The position numbers and the translations under genes are program-made. From the NCBI GenBank assembly GCA_934418055.1, contig CAKRWX010000155.1, positions 1 through 6,129 of the forward strand: DNA of 6,129 nucleotides, read 5' to 3'. Source of the stretch: an uncultured Lachnospiraceae bacterium. Lineage in GTDB: Bacteria; Bacillota; Clostridia; Lachnospirales; Lachnospiraceae. Below the pieces are notes generated by a model. The model was given only the letters and a program-made list of their open reading frames with translations, ran no database searches and was not told the origin of the DNA. Of this stretch, positions 1 to 5,902 are shown piece by piece. Each line of letters begins with the position of its first letter. The first letter of the stretch is position 1.

Positions 1-777
1 TTTCAGCCAATGGTCAGAAGAAAGCACCTCCAGCCATCCGGGAATGGAAAACCGTACCTGGGTCACCGGGAATTCCTTTAACACCTGATTCAGGATCCGG
101 ATCACATCTTCCCTCTTTAACTGCTCACAGTTAACCGGAAGCACACTGACTCCGTATTTCTGCACCAGGATCTCCGCCAGCTTTTCCGTTTCATCCGAAT
201 AAGGCTTCACAGAATTCAACAGGATCACAAATGGTTTCCCCAGTCTCTTCAATTCCTGGACAGTCTTCTCTTCTGCCGGTATGTATGCCTCCCGTTTCAG
301 GTCCCCGATGGAACCGTCCGTGGTCACCACCAGCCCGATGGTGGAATGATCCGTGATCACCTTCCTAGTGCCGATCTCCGCCGCCCTGGTAAATGGGATC
401 TGCTCCTCGTACCACGGAGTCTTCACCAGCCGCTCTTTGTCATTTTCAATATGTCCAGCCGCTCCTTCCACCATAAATCCCACGCAGTCGATGAGACGGA
501 TCTTTACCTGGGTCTCCTCGTCTAAAGAAATCTCCGCCGCCTCCTTCGGGATAAATTTCGGTTCCGTGGTCATGATGGTCTTTCCTGCGGCGCTCTGTGG
601 CAGTTCATCCCTGGTCTGGTTCTTTGCATGCTCATTTTCCATGGCTGGAAGCACCAGAAGCTCCATAAACCGCTTGATAAAGGTGGATTTTCCCGTCCGC
701 ACCGGCCCCACCACGCCTAAGTAGATCTCCCCTCCGGTCCGCGCCTCAATGTCCTTGTATACAGAATACTGATCCAT
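1..777 (-). CDS. spoIVA: Stage IV sporulation protein A (SpoIVA), N-terminal 259 residues, cut by window edge
   Basis: SpoIVA is the spore-coat morphogenetic ATPase. It is made in the mother cell and polymerises on the forespore surface to form the basement layer on which coat and cortex depend. The frame is open from ATG at 777 to base 1 with no stop; the family is about 490 residues, so roughly the N-terminal half is present. Visible motifs of the TRAFAC P-loop ATPase domain are Walker A GPVRTGKS (residues 24-31, Lys30), the threonine pair in MTTEP (Thr70-Thr71), Walker B-like RLIDCVG (Asp97), TTDGSIGD (152-159) and LLNSVKP (186-192). Lys30, Thr70/71 and Asp97 fall at the numbers known to matter in Bacillus subtilis SpoIVA. 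The start is fixed by AAGGGGG seven bases upstream and by the conserved N-terminus (DIEARTGGEIYLGVVG). It follows livF after 77 bp in the same direction. Expected control is by sigma-E; a candidate promoter and a hairpin precede it. Identity is near certain. Confidence 0.97.
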   Translation of the reverse strand, partial: MDQYSVYKDIEARTGGEIYLGVVGPVRTGKSTFIKRFMELLVLPAMENEHAKNQTRDELPQSAAGKTIMTTEPKFIPKEAAEISLDEETQVKIRLIDCVGFMVEGAAGHIENDKERLVKTPWYEEQIPFTRAAEIGTRKVITDHSTIGLVVTTDGSIGDLKREAYIPAEEKTVQELKRLGKPFVILLNSVKPYSDETEKLAEILVQKYGVSVLPVNCEQLKREDVIRILNQVLKEFPVTQVRFSIPGWLEVLSSDHWLK

Positions 778-783
778 AAAAAT

Positions 784-821
784 ACCCCCTTGCTATGCTG
801 TTAAAGTATATGCAAGGGGGT
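784..821 (-). terminator. Hairpin between livF and spoIVA: possible liv terminator and spoIVA SD sequestrator
   Basis: Minus-strand arms ACCCCCTTGC (821-812) and GCAAGGGGGT (793-784) form a perfect 10-bp stem with an 18-nt loop. The 3' arm is followed by A and five T (783-778), directly before the spoIVA ATG. GC-rich stem plus T run is the form of an intrinsic terminator, though the T run is short. It is the only such candidate after livF, so it may end the liv transcript. The 3' arm also contains the spoIVA Shine-Dalgarno sequence. Both roles are inferred. Confidence 0.55.
785..791 (-). promoter_or_regulatory. spoIVA ribosome binding site inside a hairpin
   Basis: On the minus strand AAGGGGG lies seven bases before the spoIVA ATG. 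It is unusual in having five consecutive G and in lying wholly inside the 3' arm of the hairpin at 784-821, so it would be base-paired in any transcript that carries both arms. Confidence 0.8.
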
Positions 822-833
822 GTCTCCCTATTC
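805..833 (-). promoter_or_regulatory. Candidate sigma-E promoter of spoIVA
   Basis: Minus-strand GAATAGG (833-827), a 14-bp spacer and CATATACT (812-805) resemble the sigma-E pattern known from Bacillus (about KMATATT, 13-15 bp, CATACAMT): 5 of 7 and 7 of 8 positions by eye. Transcription would start near 799-798, giving a leader of about 21 nt with the AAGGGGG site. SpoIVA is a sigma-E gene in Bacillus and Clostridia, which supports the call. The -35 half is weak. Confidence 0.5.
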
Positions 834-854
834 GGGACTTATAATTTTCGGATG

Positions 855-1568
855 TTATTCGCTTAAGTATGCCTTCTTTACCCGGTCATTGTTCATCAGC
901 TCTTTGGCGTCGCCACTTAATACGATGTTGCCGGTCTCCAGAACGTATGCCTTATCCGCAATAGACAGGGCTTTCTTCGCATTCTGCTCTACTAAGAGAA
1001 CAGTGGTTCCAGACTTATTGATCTCCTGGATAATGTCGAAGATCTCATTCACATAAATTGGGGAAAGACCCATGGACGGCTCATCCATCACGATCAGTTT
1101 CGGATGGGACATGAGAGCACGGCCCATAGCTAACATCTGCTGCTCACCGCCGCTCAGGGTTCCTGCCATCTGGTTCTTTCTCTCTTCCAGTCTTGGGAAT
1201 CTCTCGTAGACCATCTTAATGGTCTCCTCGATCTCATTTTTATCGCTTCTGGTATACGCGCCTAACTTCAGGTTCTGAAGCACGGACATCTCCGCAAATA
1301 CACGGCGTCCCTCCGGCACATGGGCGATTCCCATTGGCACCAGCTTATAGCCAGGCATCTTGGTGATGTCCTGTCCGTCATAAATGATGCTGCCGCCCTT
1401 CGATGGGATCATACCGGTGATGGTCTGAAGGGTGGTAGTCTTTCCTGCGCCGTTGGCGCCGATCAGCGCGATGATCTCTCCCTGGTTTACTTCAAAGGAG
1501 ATACCCTTCAGCGCCTGGATCACGCCGTAATAAACCTGCAGATCCTTTACTTCCAAAATTGCTGCCAT
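855..1568 (-). CDS. livF: Branched-chain amino acid ABC transporter ATP-binding protein LivF
   Basis: This is one of the two cytoplasmic ATPases that power uptake through LivH/LivM; it is 237 residues, normal for LivF. Motifs in order: Walker A GANGAGKT (37-44), the LivF-typical VPEGRRVF where other ABC proteins carry the Q-loop (84-91), signature LSGGEQQ (138-144), Walker B LIVMDEP with catalytic Glu163 (158-164), and LLVEQNA with Gln195 in place of the H-loop histidine. The VPEGR and VEQN variants are family traits that separate LivF from LivG. The ATG is chosen because AGGAGGAG precedes it closely; that site overlaps the livG stop (TAG reads into AGGAGG), suggesting translational coupling. 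It is the last liv gene, followed by a terminator-like hairpin and spoIVA. The transported substrate cannot be read from this subunit. Confidence 0.96.
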   Translation of the reverse strand: MAAILEVKDLQVYYGVIQALKGISFEVNQGEIIALIGANGAGKTTTLQTITGMIPSKGGSIIYDGQDITKMPGYKLVPMGIAHVPEGRRVFAEMSVLQNLKLGAYTRSDKNEIEETIKMVYERFPRLEERKNQMAGTLSGGEQQMLAMGRALMSHPKLIVMDEPSMGLSPIYVNEIFDIIQEINKSGTTVLLVEQNAKKALSIADKAYVLETGNIVLSGDAKELMNNDRVKKAYLSE

Positions 1569-1580
1569 TGTACTCTCCTC

Positions 1581-2339
1581 CTACTCTCCAAGGTATGCGG
1601 TGATAACCCGCTTATCGTTCAATACTTCTGAGGTCGGACCCTCTGTCAGAACCTGTCCGAAGTTTAATACGGTCAGCTTCTCGCAGATTCCGGAAACCAG
1701 CTTCATATCGTGCTCGATCAACAGAATGGTCATGCCAAAATGATCACGAACGAAACGGATGGTCTCCATCAGCTCTGCGGTCTCGTTCGGATTCATACCA
1801 GCCGCCGGCTCATCCAGCAGAAGAAGCTTTGGCTCGGTAGCCAGGGCTCTGGCGATCTCCAGTTTTCTCTGTTTACCATAAGGAAGATTGGACGCCTTAA
1901 AATCTGCCTCACCATCCAGGTCAAACACCTTTAACAGCTCCATAGCCTTCTCATTCATGGCTTTCTCCACCTTAAAATACTTTGGTGTTCTTAAAATGCC
2001 ATCAATGGTGGAATACTGAAAATGATTGTGAAGTCCGACTTTTACATTATCTAATACACTTAATTCCTTAAACAGACGGATATTCTGGAAGGTTCTGGCG
2101 ATACCATCCTGGTTGATCTCGATGGTCTTTCGGCCAGTGATGTTCTGGCCGTCCAGAACGATACTTCCGGTATTTGGCTTATAAACGCCAGTCAGCAGGT
2201 TGAATACGGTTGTCTTACCTGCGCCGTTTGGTCCGATCAGGCCATACAGCTGTCCCTTCTCAATGGAGATATGAAAACCGTCTACTGCTTTCAGACCGCC
2301 AAAGGAAATGCTTAAATTCTCTACTTCCAACATTGCCAT
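1581..2339 (-). CDS. livG: Branched-chain amino acid ABC transporter ATP-binding protein LivG
   Basis: This is the second ATPase of the importer, 252 residues, of usual LivG length. Motifs: Walker A GPNGAGKT (36-43), Q-loop ARTFQNIRLF with Gln85, the LivG-type signature LPYGKQR (152-158) replacing LSGGQ, Walker B LLLLDEP with Glu177 (172-178), and H-loop IEHDM with His210. The C-terminus (VITAYLGE) matches the short tail domain typical of BCAA ABC ATPases. LivG keeps the Q-loop glutamine and H-loop histidine that LivF lacks, so the predicted heterodimer is asymmetric, as in the family generally. Two in-frame ATGs lie close together (2339 and 2333); the first is preferred because AAAGGAGG sits 10 bases upstream, inside the last codons of livM. 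The gap to the livM stop is 2 bp. Confidence 0.96.
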   Translation of the reverse strand: MAMLEVENLSISFGGLKAVDGFHISIEKGQLYGLIGPNGAGKTTVFNLLTGVYKPNTGSIVLDGQNITGRKTIEINQDGIARTFQNIRLFKELSVLDNVKVGLHNHFQYSTIDGILRTPKYFKVEKAMNEKAMELLKVFDLDGEADFKASNLPYGKQRKLEIARALATEPKLLLLDEPAAGMNPNETAELMETIRFVRDHFGMTILLIEHDMKLVSGICEKLTVLNFGQVLTEGPTSEVLNDKRVITAYLGE

Positions 2340-2341
2340 AA

Positions 2342-3406
2342 TTAAGCAGCCTCCTTTGCCGTATTTTTCTTATTTCTGAATCTTTCTTTTAATACTGCTC
2401 TCTTCTCCAATACCTTTGGACTGGAGTTAAAGATCATCATCACGATCAGCACGATGGCGTAGATCAGCATACGATAATCATTCAGTCCACGAAGTAACTC
2501 TGGAAGAGCTGTCAGAATCACTGCCGCGATAATGGAACCGCGGATATTGCCCAATCCGCCAAGAACCACATAAACCAGGATCATAATGGACATATTATAA
2601 CCAAAGTTCTTCGGTGTCGCTGCCAGAGAAGACAGGTTGTGGGCGTACAGAACGCCTGCCACACCTGCTAAGGAAGCAGAAATGGCAAATGCCATCAGTT
2701 TGTACTTGGTGATATTGATACCCACAGACTCTGCAGCGATCCGGTTATCACGGATAGACATAACTGCACGTCCAGTTCTGGAATTGATCAGGTTCAGAAC
2801 AATCACCAGAGTCAACAGAACCAGTAAAATAGAAACCGTAAAGGTTGCCGCCTTTGGCGTACCAGTGATACCCTGGGCACCTTTGATGATGACAACACCA
2901 GTCTCATCCATACCAAGGGATGTGGTATCTTTGATGGAAAAATGGAAACCGTGCTGGTCAACACCTACATACATGACGTTGATCAGGTTCTTGATGATCT
3001 CGCCAAATGCCAGAGTTACAATCGCCAGGTAGTCGCCTTTCAGACGAAGTACCGGGATACCGATCAGGAAACCGCATAAGCCCGCTACTGCCGCACCGAT
3101 CAGCAGGGCGATAAAGAAACGGACACCGACACTTGGGATTGCGCTCTCTGCTACTTTGGTGAAGAATGCGCCGGAAAAGGCACCCACGCACATAAAGCCT
3201 GCATGGCCAAGGCTCAGCTCGCCTAAGATACCAACGGTTAAGTTCAAAGACACTGCCAGAATCACATACATACAGATTGGAACCAGAAGTCCCTTGGCCA
3301 GACTGCTTAAATTGCCAGTCATCATCATGATCTGGATCACTGCCCAGAACGCGATCACCATACCATAGGTGATGGCATTCTGCTTCAATGCTTTCTTATT
3401 TTTCAT
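2342..3406 (-). CDS. livM: Branched-chain amino acid ABC transporter permease LivM
   Basis: This is one of the two membrane subunits forming the translocation path; with the chosen start it has 354 residues. The protein is mostly hydrophobic, with about eight or more likely membrane spans. Family signatures are LSLGHAGF (64-71), GDYLAIVTLAFGEI (124-137, the loop region expected to contact the ATPases) and SRTGRAVMSIRDNRIAAESV (209-228). A basic N-terminus (MKNKKALK) and a basic tail (KRAVLKERFRNKK) are likely cytoplasmic. The ATG at 3406 is preferred over an in-frame GTG at 3415, because AGGTGG lies five bases before the ATG, whereas the GTG overlaps that site and has no good one of its own. 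The site also overlaps the livH stop codon, pointing to coupled translation. It sits between livH and livG in the standard liv order. Confidence 0.95.
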   Translation of the reverse strand: MKNKKALKQNAITYGMVIAFWAVIQIMMMTGNLSSLAKGLLVPICMYVILAVSLNLTVGILGELSLGHAGFMCVGAFSGAFFTKVAESAIPSVGVRFFIALLIGAAVAGLCGFLIGIPVLRLKGDYLAIVTLAFGEIIKNLINVMYVGVDQHGFHFSIKDTTSLGMDETGVVIIKGAQGITGTPKAATFTVSILLVLLTLVIVLNLINSRTGRAVMSIRDNRIAAESVGINITKYKLMAFAISASLAGVAGVLYAHNLSSLAATPKNFGYNMSIMILVYVVLGGLGNIRGSIIAAVILTALPELLRGLNDYRMLIYAIVLIVMMIFNSSPKVLEKRAVLKERFRNKKNTAKEAA

Positions 3407-3411
3407 ATCTC

Positions 3412-3417
3412 CCACCT
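3412..3417 (-). promoter_or_regulatory. livM ribosome binding site overlapping livH stop
   Basis: The minus strand reads TAGGTGGGAGATATG: the livH stop TAG provides the first bases of AGGTGG, which stands five bases before the livM ATG. This decides the livM start at 3406 rather than the in-frame GTG at 3415. Confidence 0.7.
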
Positions 3418-4297
3418 ACACTTTCTCTGTAATCTTCTTGCCCAGAATTCCAGTAGGACGTACCAGAAGTACAATGATCAGGACAGAGAATACAACTGCG
3501 TCAGATAACTGGGAAGAAATATATGCCTTCGTCAGATTCTCGATCACACCCAGGATGATACCGCCGATCAGGGCACCTGGAATGGAACCGATACCGCCGA
3601 ATACGGCTGCCACGAACGCCTTGATACCTGGCATGGAACCGGTATAAGGGGTCAGGGACGGATATGCAGAACAAAGAAGCGCTCCCGCGATGGCTGCCAG
3701 AGCAGAACCGATCGCAAAAGTAATGGAAATGGTCTTATTTACATTAATACCCATCAAGGTGGCCGCGCCGGTATCTTCCGATACTGCCAACATAGCCTGA
3801 CCGATCTTTGTCTTGTTAATGAAAGTTGTCAACGCCACCATGATCACGATACAGGTAATGATCGTTACAATGGTAACTGCGGAAATGGTCAGCTTACCGT
3901 CTGCCAGCTTTAAGTTTGGCAGATTAATAATCGAAGTAAACTGACGGGCATTGGAACCAAAGATCAGAAGCGCTACGTTCTGTAACAGGTAGCTGACGCC
4001 GATGGCTGTGATCAGAACAGACAGAGAAGACGCGCCACGCAGTGGACAGTAAGCCACTTTCTCGATCACAATACCGAGAACCGTGCAGACCACCACTGCC
4101 ACCAGAAGGCCAAGCCATGGAGAAAGTCCCAGGGTGCTGACGATGGTAAACACGGCGAAACCGCCAACCATGATGATATCACCATGGGCGAAATTCAGCA
4201 TTCTGGCAATACCATAAACCATGGTATATCCAAGCGCGATGATCGCGTAGATACTGCCCAGGCTGATTCCATTGATTAAATAAGACAGAAAACTCAT
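3416..4297 (-). CDS. livH: Branched-chain amino acid ABC transporter permease LivH
   Basis: This is the partner permease of LivM, 293 residues, close to the usual length. It is strongly hydrophobic with likely multiple spans. Family motifs: GSIYAIIALGYTMVYG (14-29), LNFAHGDIIMVGGF (34-47), KTKIGQAMLAVSEDTGAATL (162-181, the cytoplasmic loop that contacts the ATPases) and the C-terminal RPTGILG (280-286). The frame stays open upstream to 4363, but the ATG at 4297 is chosen: GAGGTGG precedes it by six bases, the LivH family begins at this point, and the longer version would run across the predicted promoter at 4335-4363. It is the first gene of the tight livHMGF run. The 338-bp gap that separates it from the binding-protein gene carries hairpins and its own promoter. 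Confidence 0.95.
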   Translation of the reverse strand: MSFLSYLINGISLGSIYAIIALGYTMVYGIARMLNFAHGDIIMVGGFAVFTIVSTLGLSPWLGLLVAVVVCTVLGIVIEKVAYCPLRGASSLSVLITAIGVSYLLQNVALLIFGSNARQFTSIINLPNLKLADGKLTISAVTIVTIITCIVIMVALTTFINKTKIGQAMLAVSEDTGAATLMGINVNKTISITFAIGSALAAIAGALLCSAYPSLTPYTGSMPGIKAFVAAVFGGIGSIPGALIGGIILGVIENLTKAYISSQLSDAVVFSVLIIVLLVRPTGILGKKITEKV

Positions 4298-4303
4298 GAA
4301 TCC

Positions 4304-4310
4304 CCACCTC
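4304..4310 (-). promoter_or_regulatory. livH ribosome binding site
   Basis: Minus-strand GAGGTGG lies six bases before the ATG at 4297 and decides that start over upstream in-frame ATGs. The same AGGTGGG variant is used by livM. Confidence 0.75.
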
Positions 4311-4334
4311 TTTATTTTTCTAATTTTATCTCGA

Positions 4335-4363
4335 ATTATATCACAGGCAAAACTGATGTACAA
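4335..4363 (-). promoter_or_regulatory. Predicted sigma-A promoter for livHMGF with extended -10
   Basis: Minus strand: TTGTAC (4363-4358), a 17-bp spacer, then TGATATAAT (4343-4335), a perfect TATAAT with the TGn extension that offsets a poor -35 (TTG only). Start of transcription is expected near 4328, giving a leader of about 30 nt before livH. It would let the membrane and ATPase genes be expressed independently of the upstream binding-protein gene. Predicted from sequence only. Confidence 0.65.
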
Positions 4364-4433
4364 GTGCAGCTTCCCGTTTTGCCCGTGTTCCTATTAACGG
4401 GGGCTACTACATTTTTTAAATCTAACTGAAAAT

Positions 4434-4598
4434 AGAATCCTGTTCGCAGGATTCTCCGCCTGCGGTGGGTCGCTTTAGCGACATAACTCCTCTCCGCCGC
4501 AGTGCGATCCAACGGAGTGCGTTTTCATGTAGCAGGGAATTACAACGGAATTTCCTACTATATGAAAACGGAGCCGTCACGAAGACGACCCCGCTCTG
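4434..4598. repeat. Structured intergenic element with at least four inverted repeats
   Basis: Most of the 338-bp gap between livH and the binding-protein gene is made of hairpins. In plus coordinates: (I) AGAATCCTG 4434-4442 with CAGGATTCT 4447-4455, perfect 9 bp around TTCG; (II) CTGCGGTGG 4460-4468 with CCGCCGCAG 4494-4502, enclosing GTCGC 4469-4473 with GCGAC 4478-4482; (III) a 22-position stem, 4520-4541 with 4549-4570, loop ACAACGG, three imperfect pairs; (IV) CGTC 4575-4578 with GACG 4584-4587 inside GAGC 4571-4574 with GCTC 4593-4596. It is richer in G+C than its flanks and no coding pattern is convincing. It resembles dispersed intergenic repeats (REP or MITE-like), but copy number cannot be judged from one window. 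No clear terminal repeats or target duplication were found. Confidence 0.6.
4565..4598 (-). terminator. Possible attenuator after the binding-protein gene
   Basis: Read in the direction of the liv genes, GAGC-GGGGT-CGTC-TTCGT-GACG-GCTC (4596-4571) forms a GC-rich stem with a one-sided bulge, followed by CG and four T (4568-4565). It lies about 40 bp after the binding-protein stop and could reduce read-through into livHMGF. The bulge and short T run make it a weak terminator candidate; it is also part of the larger structured element. Confidence 0.3.
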
Positions 4599-4617
4599 GA
4601 TCTGATGCAAAATATCG

Positions 4618-4637
4618 AATTTTGAATGTTCAAAATT
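4618..4637. repeat. Perfect AT-rich inverted repeat overlapping the binding-protein stop codon
   Basis: AATTTTGAA (4618-4626) and TTCAAAATT (4629-4637) are perfect complements separated by TG. Two bases of the TAA stop lie in the arm. A further CAAAAT at 4608-4613 can pair with the same ATTTTG (4619-4624), so two hairpins compete. The stem is AT-rich and lacks terminator form; it might protect the 3' end of the mRNA. Confidence 0.5.
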
Positions 4638-5856
4638 ACTGCATTACATACTCGCCGTTCTCGATCATAACAGCCTTAGGAGCTTTGTTTGGCTCACCAG
4701 CTGCGTTCCATGTCATGTCAGCGCCAGTTAAACCATCGATCTTGATCTCAGTCATAGCAGTCTTTAAGCCTTCGCAGATATCAGATACGCTCATATCTGG
4801 TGTTACACCGGACTGCTCGATTGCTGCTTTTACTGCATAAACTGCATCGTAGCTGTCTGCTGCGAACTGGTTTGGCTCAATGCCATATGCTGCTACATAA
4901 GCATCAGTAAATGCCTTGCTGGTCTCCTCAGTTGTGGAGAATGGTGTTAACAGCATCAGACCCTCTGCCAGAGACTTATCAAAGTTCTCTACAGAAAGGA
5001 TACCATCCATACCATCGCATCCGAAGAAGACTGGAGCAAACTCTTTATCAGAAGCCTGTTTCAGAATGATGGAAGCCTCCTGATAGTAGATTGGCAGGAA
5101 TACTAACTCAGCGCCAGCGTCTTTTGCTTTATCCAGCTGTACAGAAAAATCAGTGTTAGTATCAGCGGTAAATGCCTCGTCAGCAACGATCTCGATACCC
5201 TGGTTTGCAGCCTCGTTAACAAATGCCTCACGCAGACCAGAAGAATACTCTGTGGAGCTATCATAGATGATCGCTACCTTAGTAGCCAGTTTGTGCTCAC
5301 CGATGTATTTTGCAGAAGCAGTACCCTGATCCGGGTCAGCAAAGCAAACACGGAATACGTTGTCATTTGCTACACACTCAACTGCGGAACCAGATGGTGT
5401 GATCTGGAACATATTGTCATTTGCAGTCTCTGCTGCAACTGCGATACATGGTTTGGAAGTAGTGGTACCAACGAAAATCTGCATACCCCAGTCTTTTAAA
5501 GTGTTGTAAGCGTTGATTGCTTTCTCAGTATCGTTCTCGTCATCCTGACCGTTTACCTCGAATGTATAGCCATTTACGCCGCCTGCTGCATTGATCTCAT
5601 CTGCTGCTAACTTTGCGCCGTTTACAACTGCGTTGCCGTATGCTGCTGCTGCGCCAGTTAAAGGTCCGGTAACACCGATCTTGAAAGAAGCGCCATCTGC
5701 TGCAGGTGCTGCGGACTCTGCTGCTGCGCTTGTCTCACCTGCCGCTGCGGTAGTCTCTGCTGCTGCAGCTGTTGTCTCTGCGGTATTGTTAGAACCACAA
5801 GCAGTCATGGAAGCAACCATAGCTGCTGCTAAACCTACACTAACCAGTTTTTTCAT
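4636..5856 (-). CDS. Branched-chain amino acid type ABC transporter substrate-binding lipoprotein (LivJ/LivK family)
   Basis: This is the extracellular receptor of the importer, 406 residues. Residues 1-20 are a lipoprotein signal (MKKL, hydrophobic core, lipobox MTAC with Cys20 as the lipidated residue). Residues 21-56 are a low-complexity Ala/Thr/Glu linker with three seven-residue units (26-46). The two-lobed periplasmic-binding fold (Peripla_BP_6 type) begins at FKIGVTGPLTG (58-68). Typical segments follow: AKLAADEINAAGGVNG, ITPSGSAVE, FRVCFADPDQGT, IYDSSTEYSSGLREAF and a C-terminal NKAPKAVMIENG stretch. AGGAGGA precedes the ATG by seven bases and fixes the start. It stands first in the liv cassette behind a perfect consensus promoter, so high expression is likely. 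Family members also bind other amino acids, amides or urea; the neighbouring livHMGF favours leucine, isoleucine and valine, but the ligand is inferred. LivJ cannot be told from LivK, so no symbol is given. Confidence 0.93.
   Translation of the reverse strand: MKKLVSVGLAAAMVASMTACGSNNTAETTAAAAETTAAAGETSAAAESAAPAADGASFKIGVTGPLTGAAAAYGNAVVNGAKLAADEINAAGGVNGYTFEVNGQDDENDTEKAINAYNTLKDWGMQIFVGTTTSKPCIAVAAETANDNMFQITPSGSAVECVANDNVFRVCFADPDQGTASAKYIGEHKLATKVAIIYDSSTEYSSGLREAFVNEAANQGIEIVADEAFTADTNTDFSVQLDKAKDAGAELVFLPIYYQEASIILKQASDKEFAPVFFGCDGMDGILSVENFDKSLAEGLMLLTPFSTTEETSKAFTDAYVAAYGIEPNQFAADSYDAVYAVKAAIEQSGVTPDMSVSDICEGLKTAMTEIKIDGLTGADMTWNAAGEPNKAPKAVMIENGEYVMQ
5719..5781 (-). repeat. Three in-frame 21-bp repeats coding the lipoprotein linker
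   Basis: Codons 26-46 encode AETTAAA, AETTAAA and GETSAAA, three consecutive seven-residue units made largely from GCA/GCT and ACA/ACT codons. They form the spacer between the lipid anchor and the binding domain. The DNA copies are diverged at third positions. Confidence 0.75.
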
Positions 5857-5885
5857 AATGTTTTCCTCCTCATAAATAACTTACA

Positions 5886-5902
5886 AATTAATGTAGTTAA
5901 TT
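5886..5902. promoter_or_regulatory. Possible operator over the binding-protein transcription start
   Basis: AATTAA-TGTAG-TTAATT is a perfect 6-bp dyad with a 5-bp spacer, 17 bp in all. It covers the end of the -10 and the predicted start site near 5893, where a repressor would block transcription. It does not match the CodY box well, so no regulator is named. In such AT-rich DNA a chance dyad is possible. Confidence 0.35.

Noticed and set aside
353..724. Open frame of 123 codons on the plus strand
   Set aside because: It is fully antisense to spoIVA, whose protein is conserved and recognisable across the same stretch.
855..1568. LivF lacks the H-loop histidine (VEQN) and Q-loop glutamine (VPEGR), suggesting a damaged ATPase
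   Set aside because: These are normal features of the LivF family. Walker A, signature, Walker B and the catalytic glutamate are intact.
3407..3415. GTG start for livM at 3415
   Set aside because: It overlaps the AGGTGG site that serves the ATG at 3406 and has no comparable site of its own.
4298..4363. Upstream extension of livH to an ATG at 4363
   Set aside because: It would put coding sequence over a good promoter, adds a charged segment that LivH proteins lack, and ignores the ribosome site before 4297.
4420..4434. CodY-box-like sequence TATTTTCAGTTAGAT (minus strand)
   Set aside because: About five mismatches to AATTTTCWGAAAATT, with only the left half matching well. Frequent by chance in AT-rich DNA, although CodY control of BCAA uptake would be plausible.
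4428..4455. Terminator before the livH promoter formed by the 9-bp stem at 4434-4455
   Set aside because: In the liv direction it is followed by ATTTTCAG, too short a T run for a convincing intrinsic terminator; kept only as part of the structured element.
4422..4610. Open frame of 62 codons on the minus strand in the intergenic element
   Set aside because: It runs straight through the stems, lacks a good ribosome site, and has a composition dictated by the repeats (Arg/Ser-rich). No family is recognised; treated as non-coding.
4502..4840. Open frame of 112 codons on the plus strand
   Set aside because: Its second half is antisense to the well-supported binding-protein gene, and its first half lies in the hairpin element. 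No ribosome site was seen.
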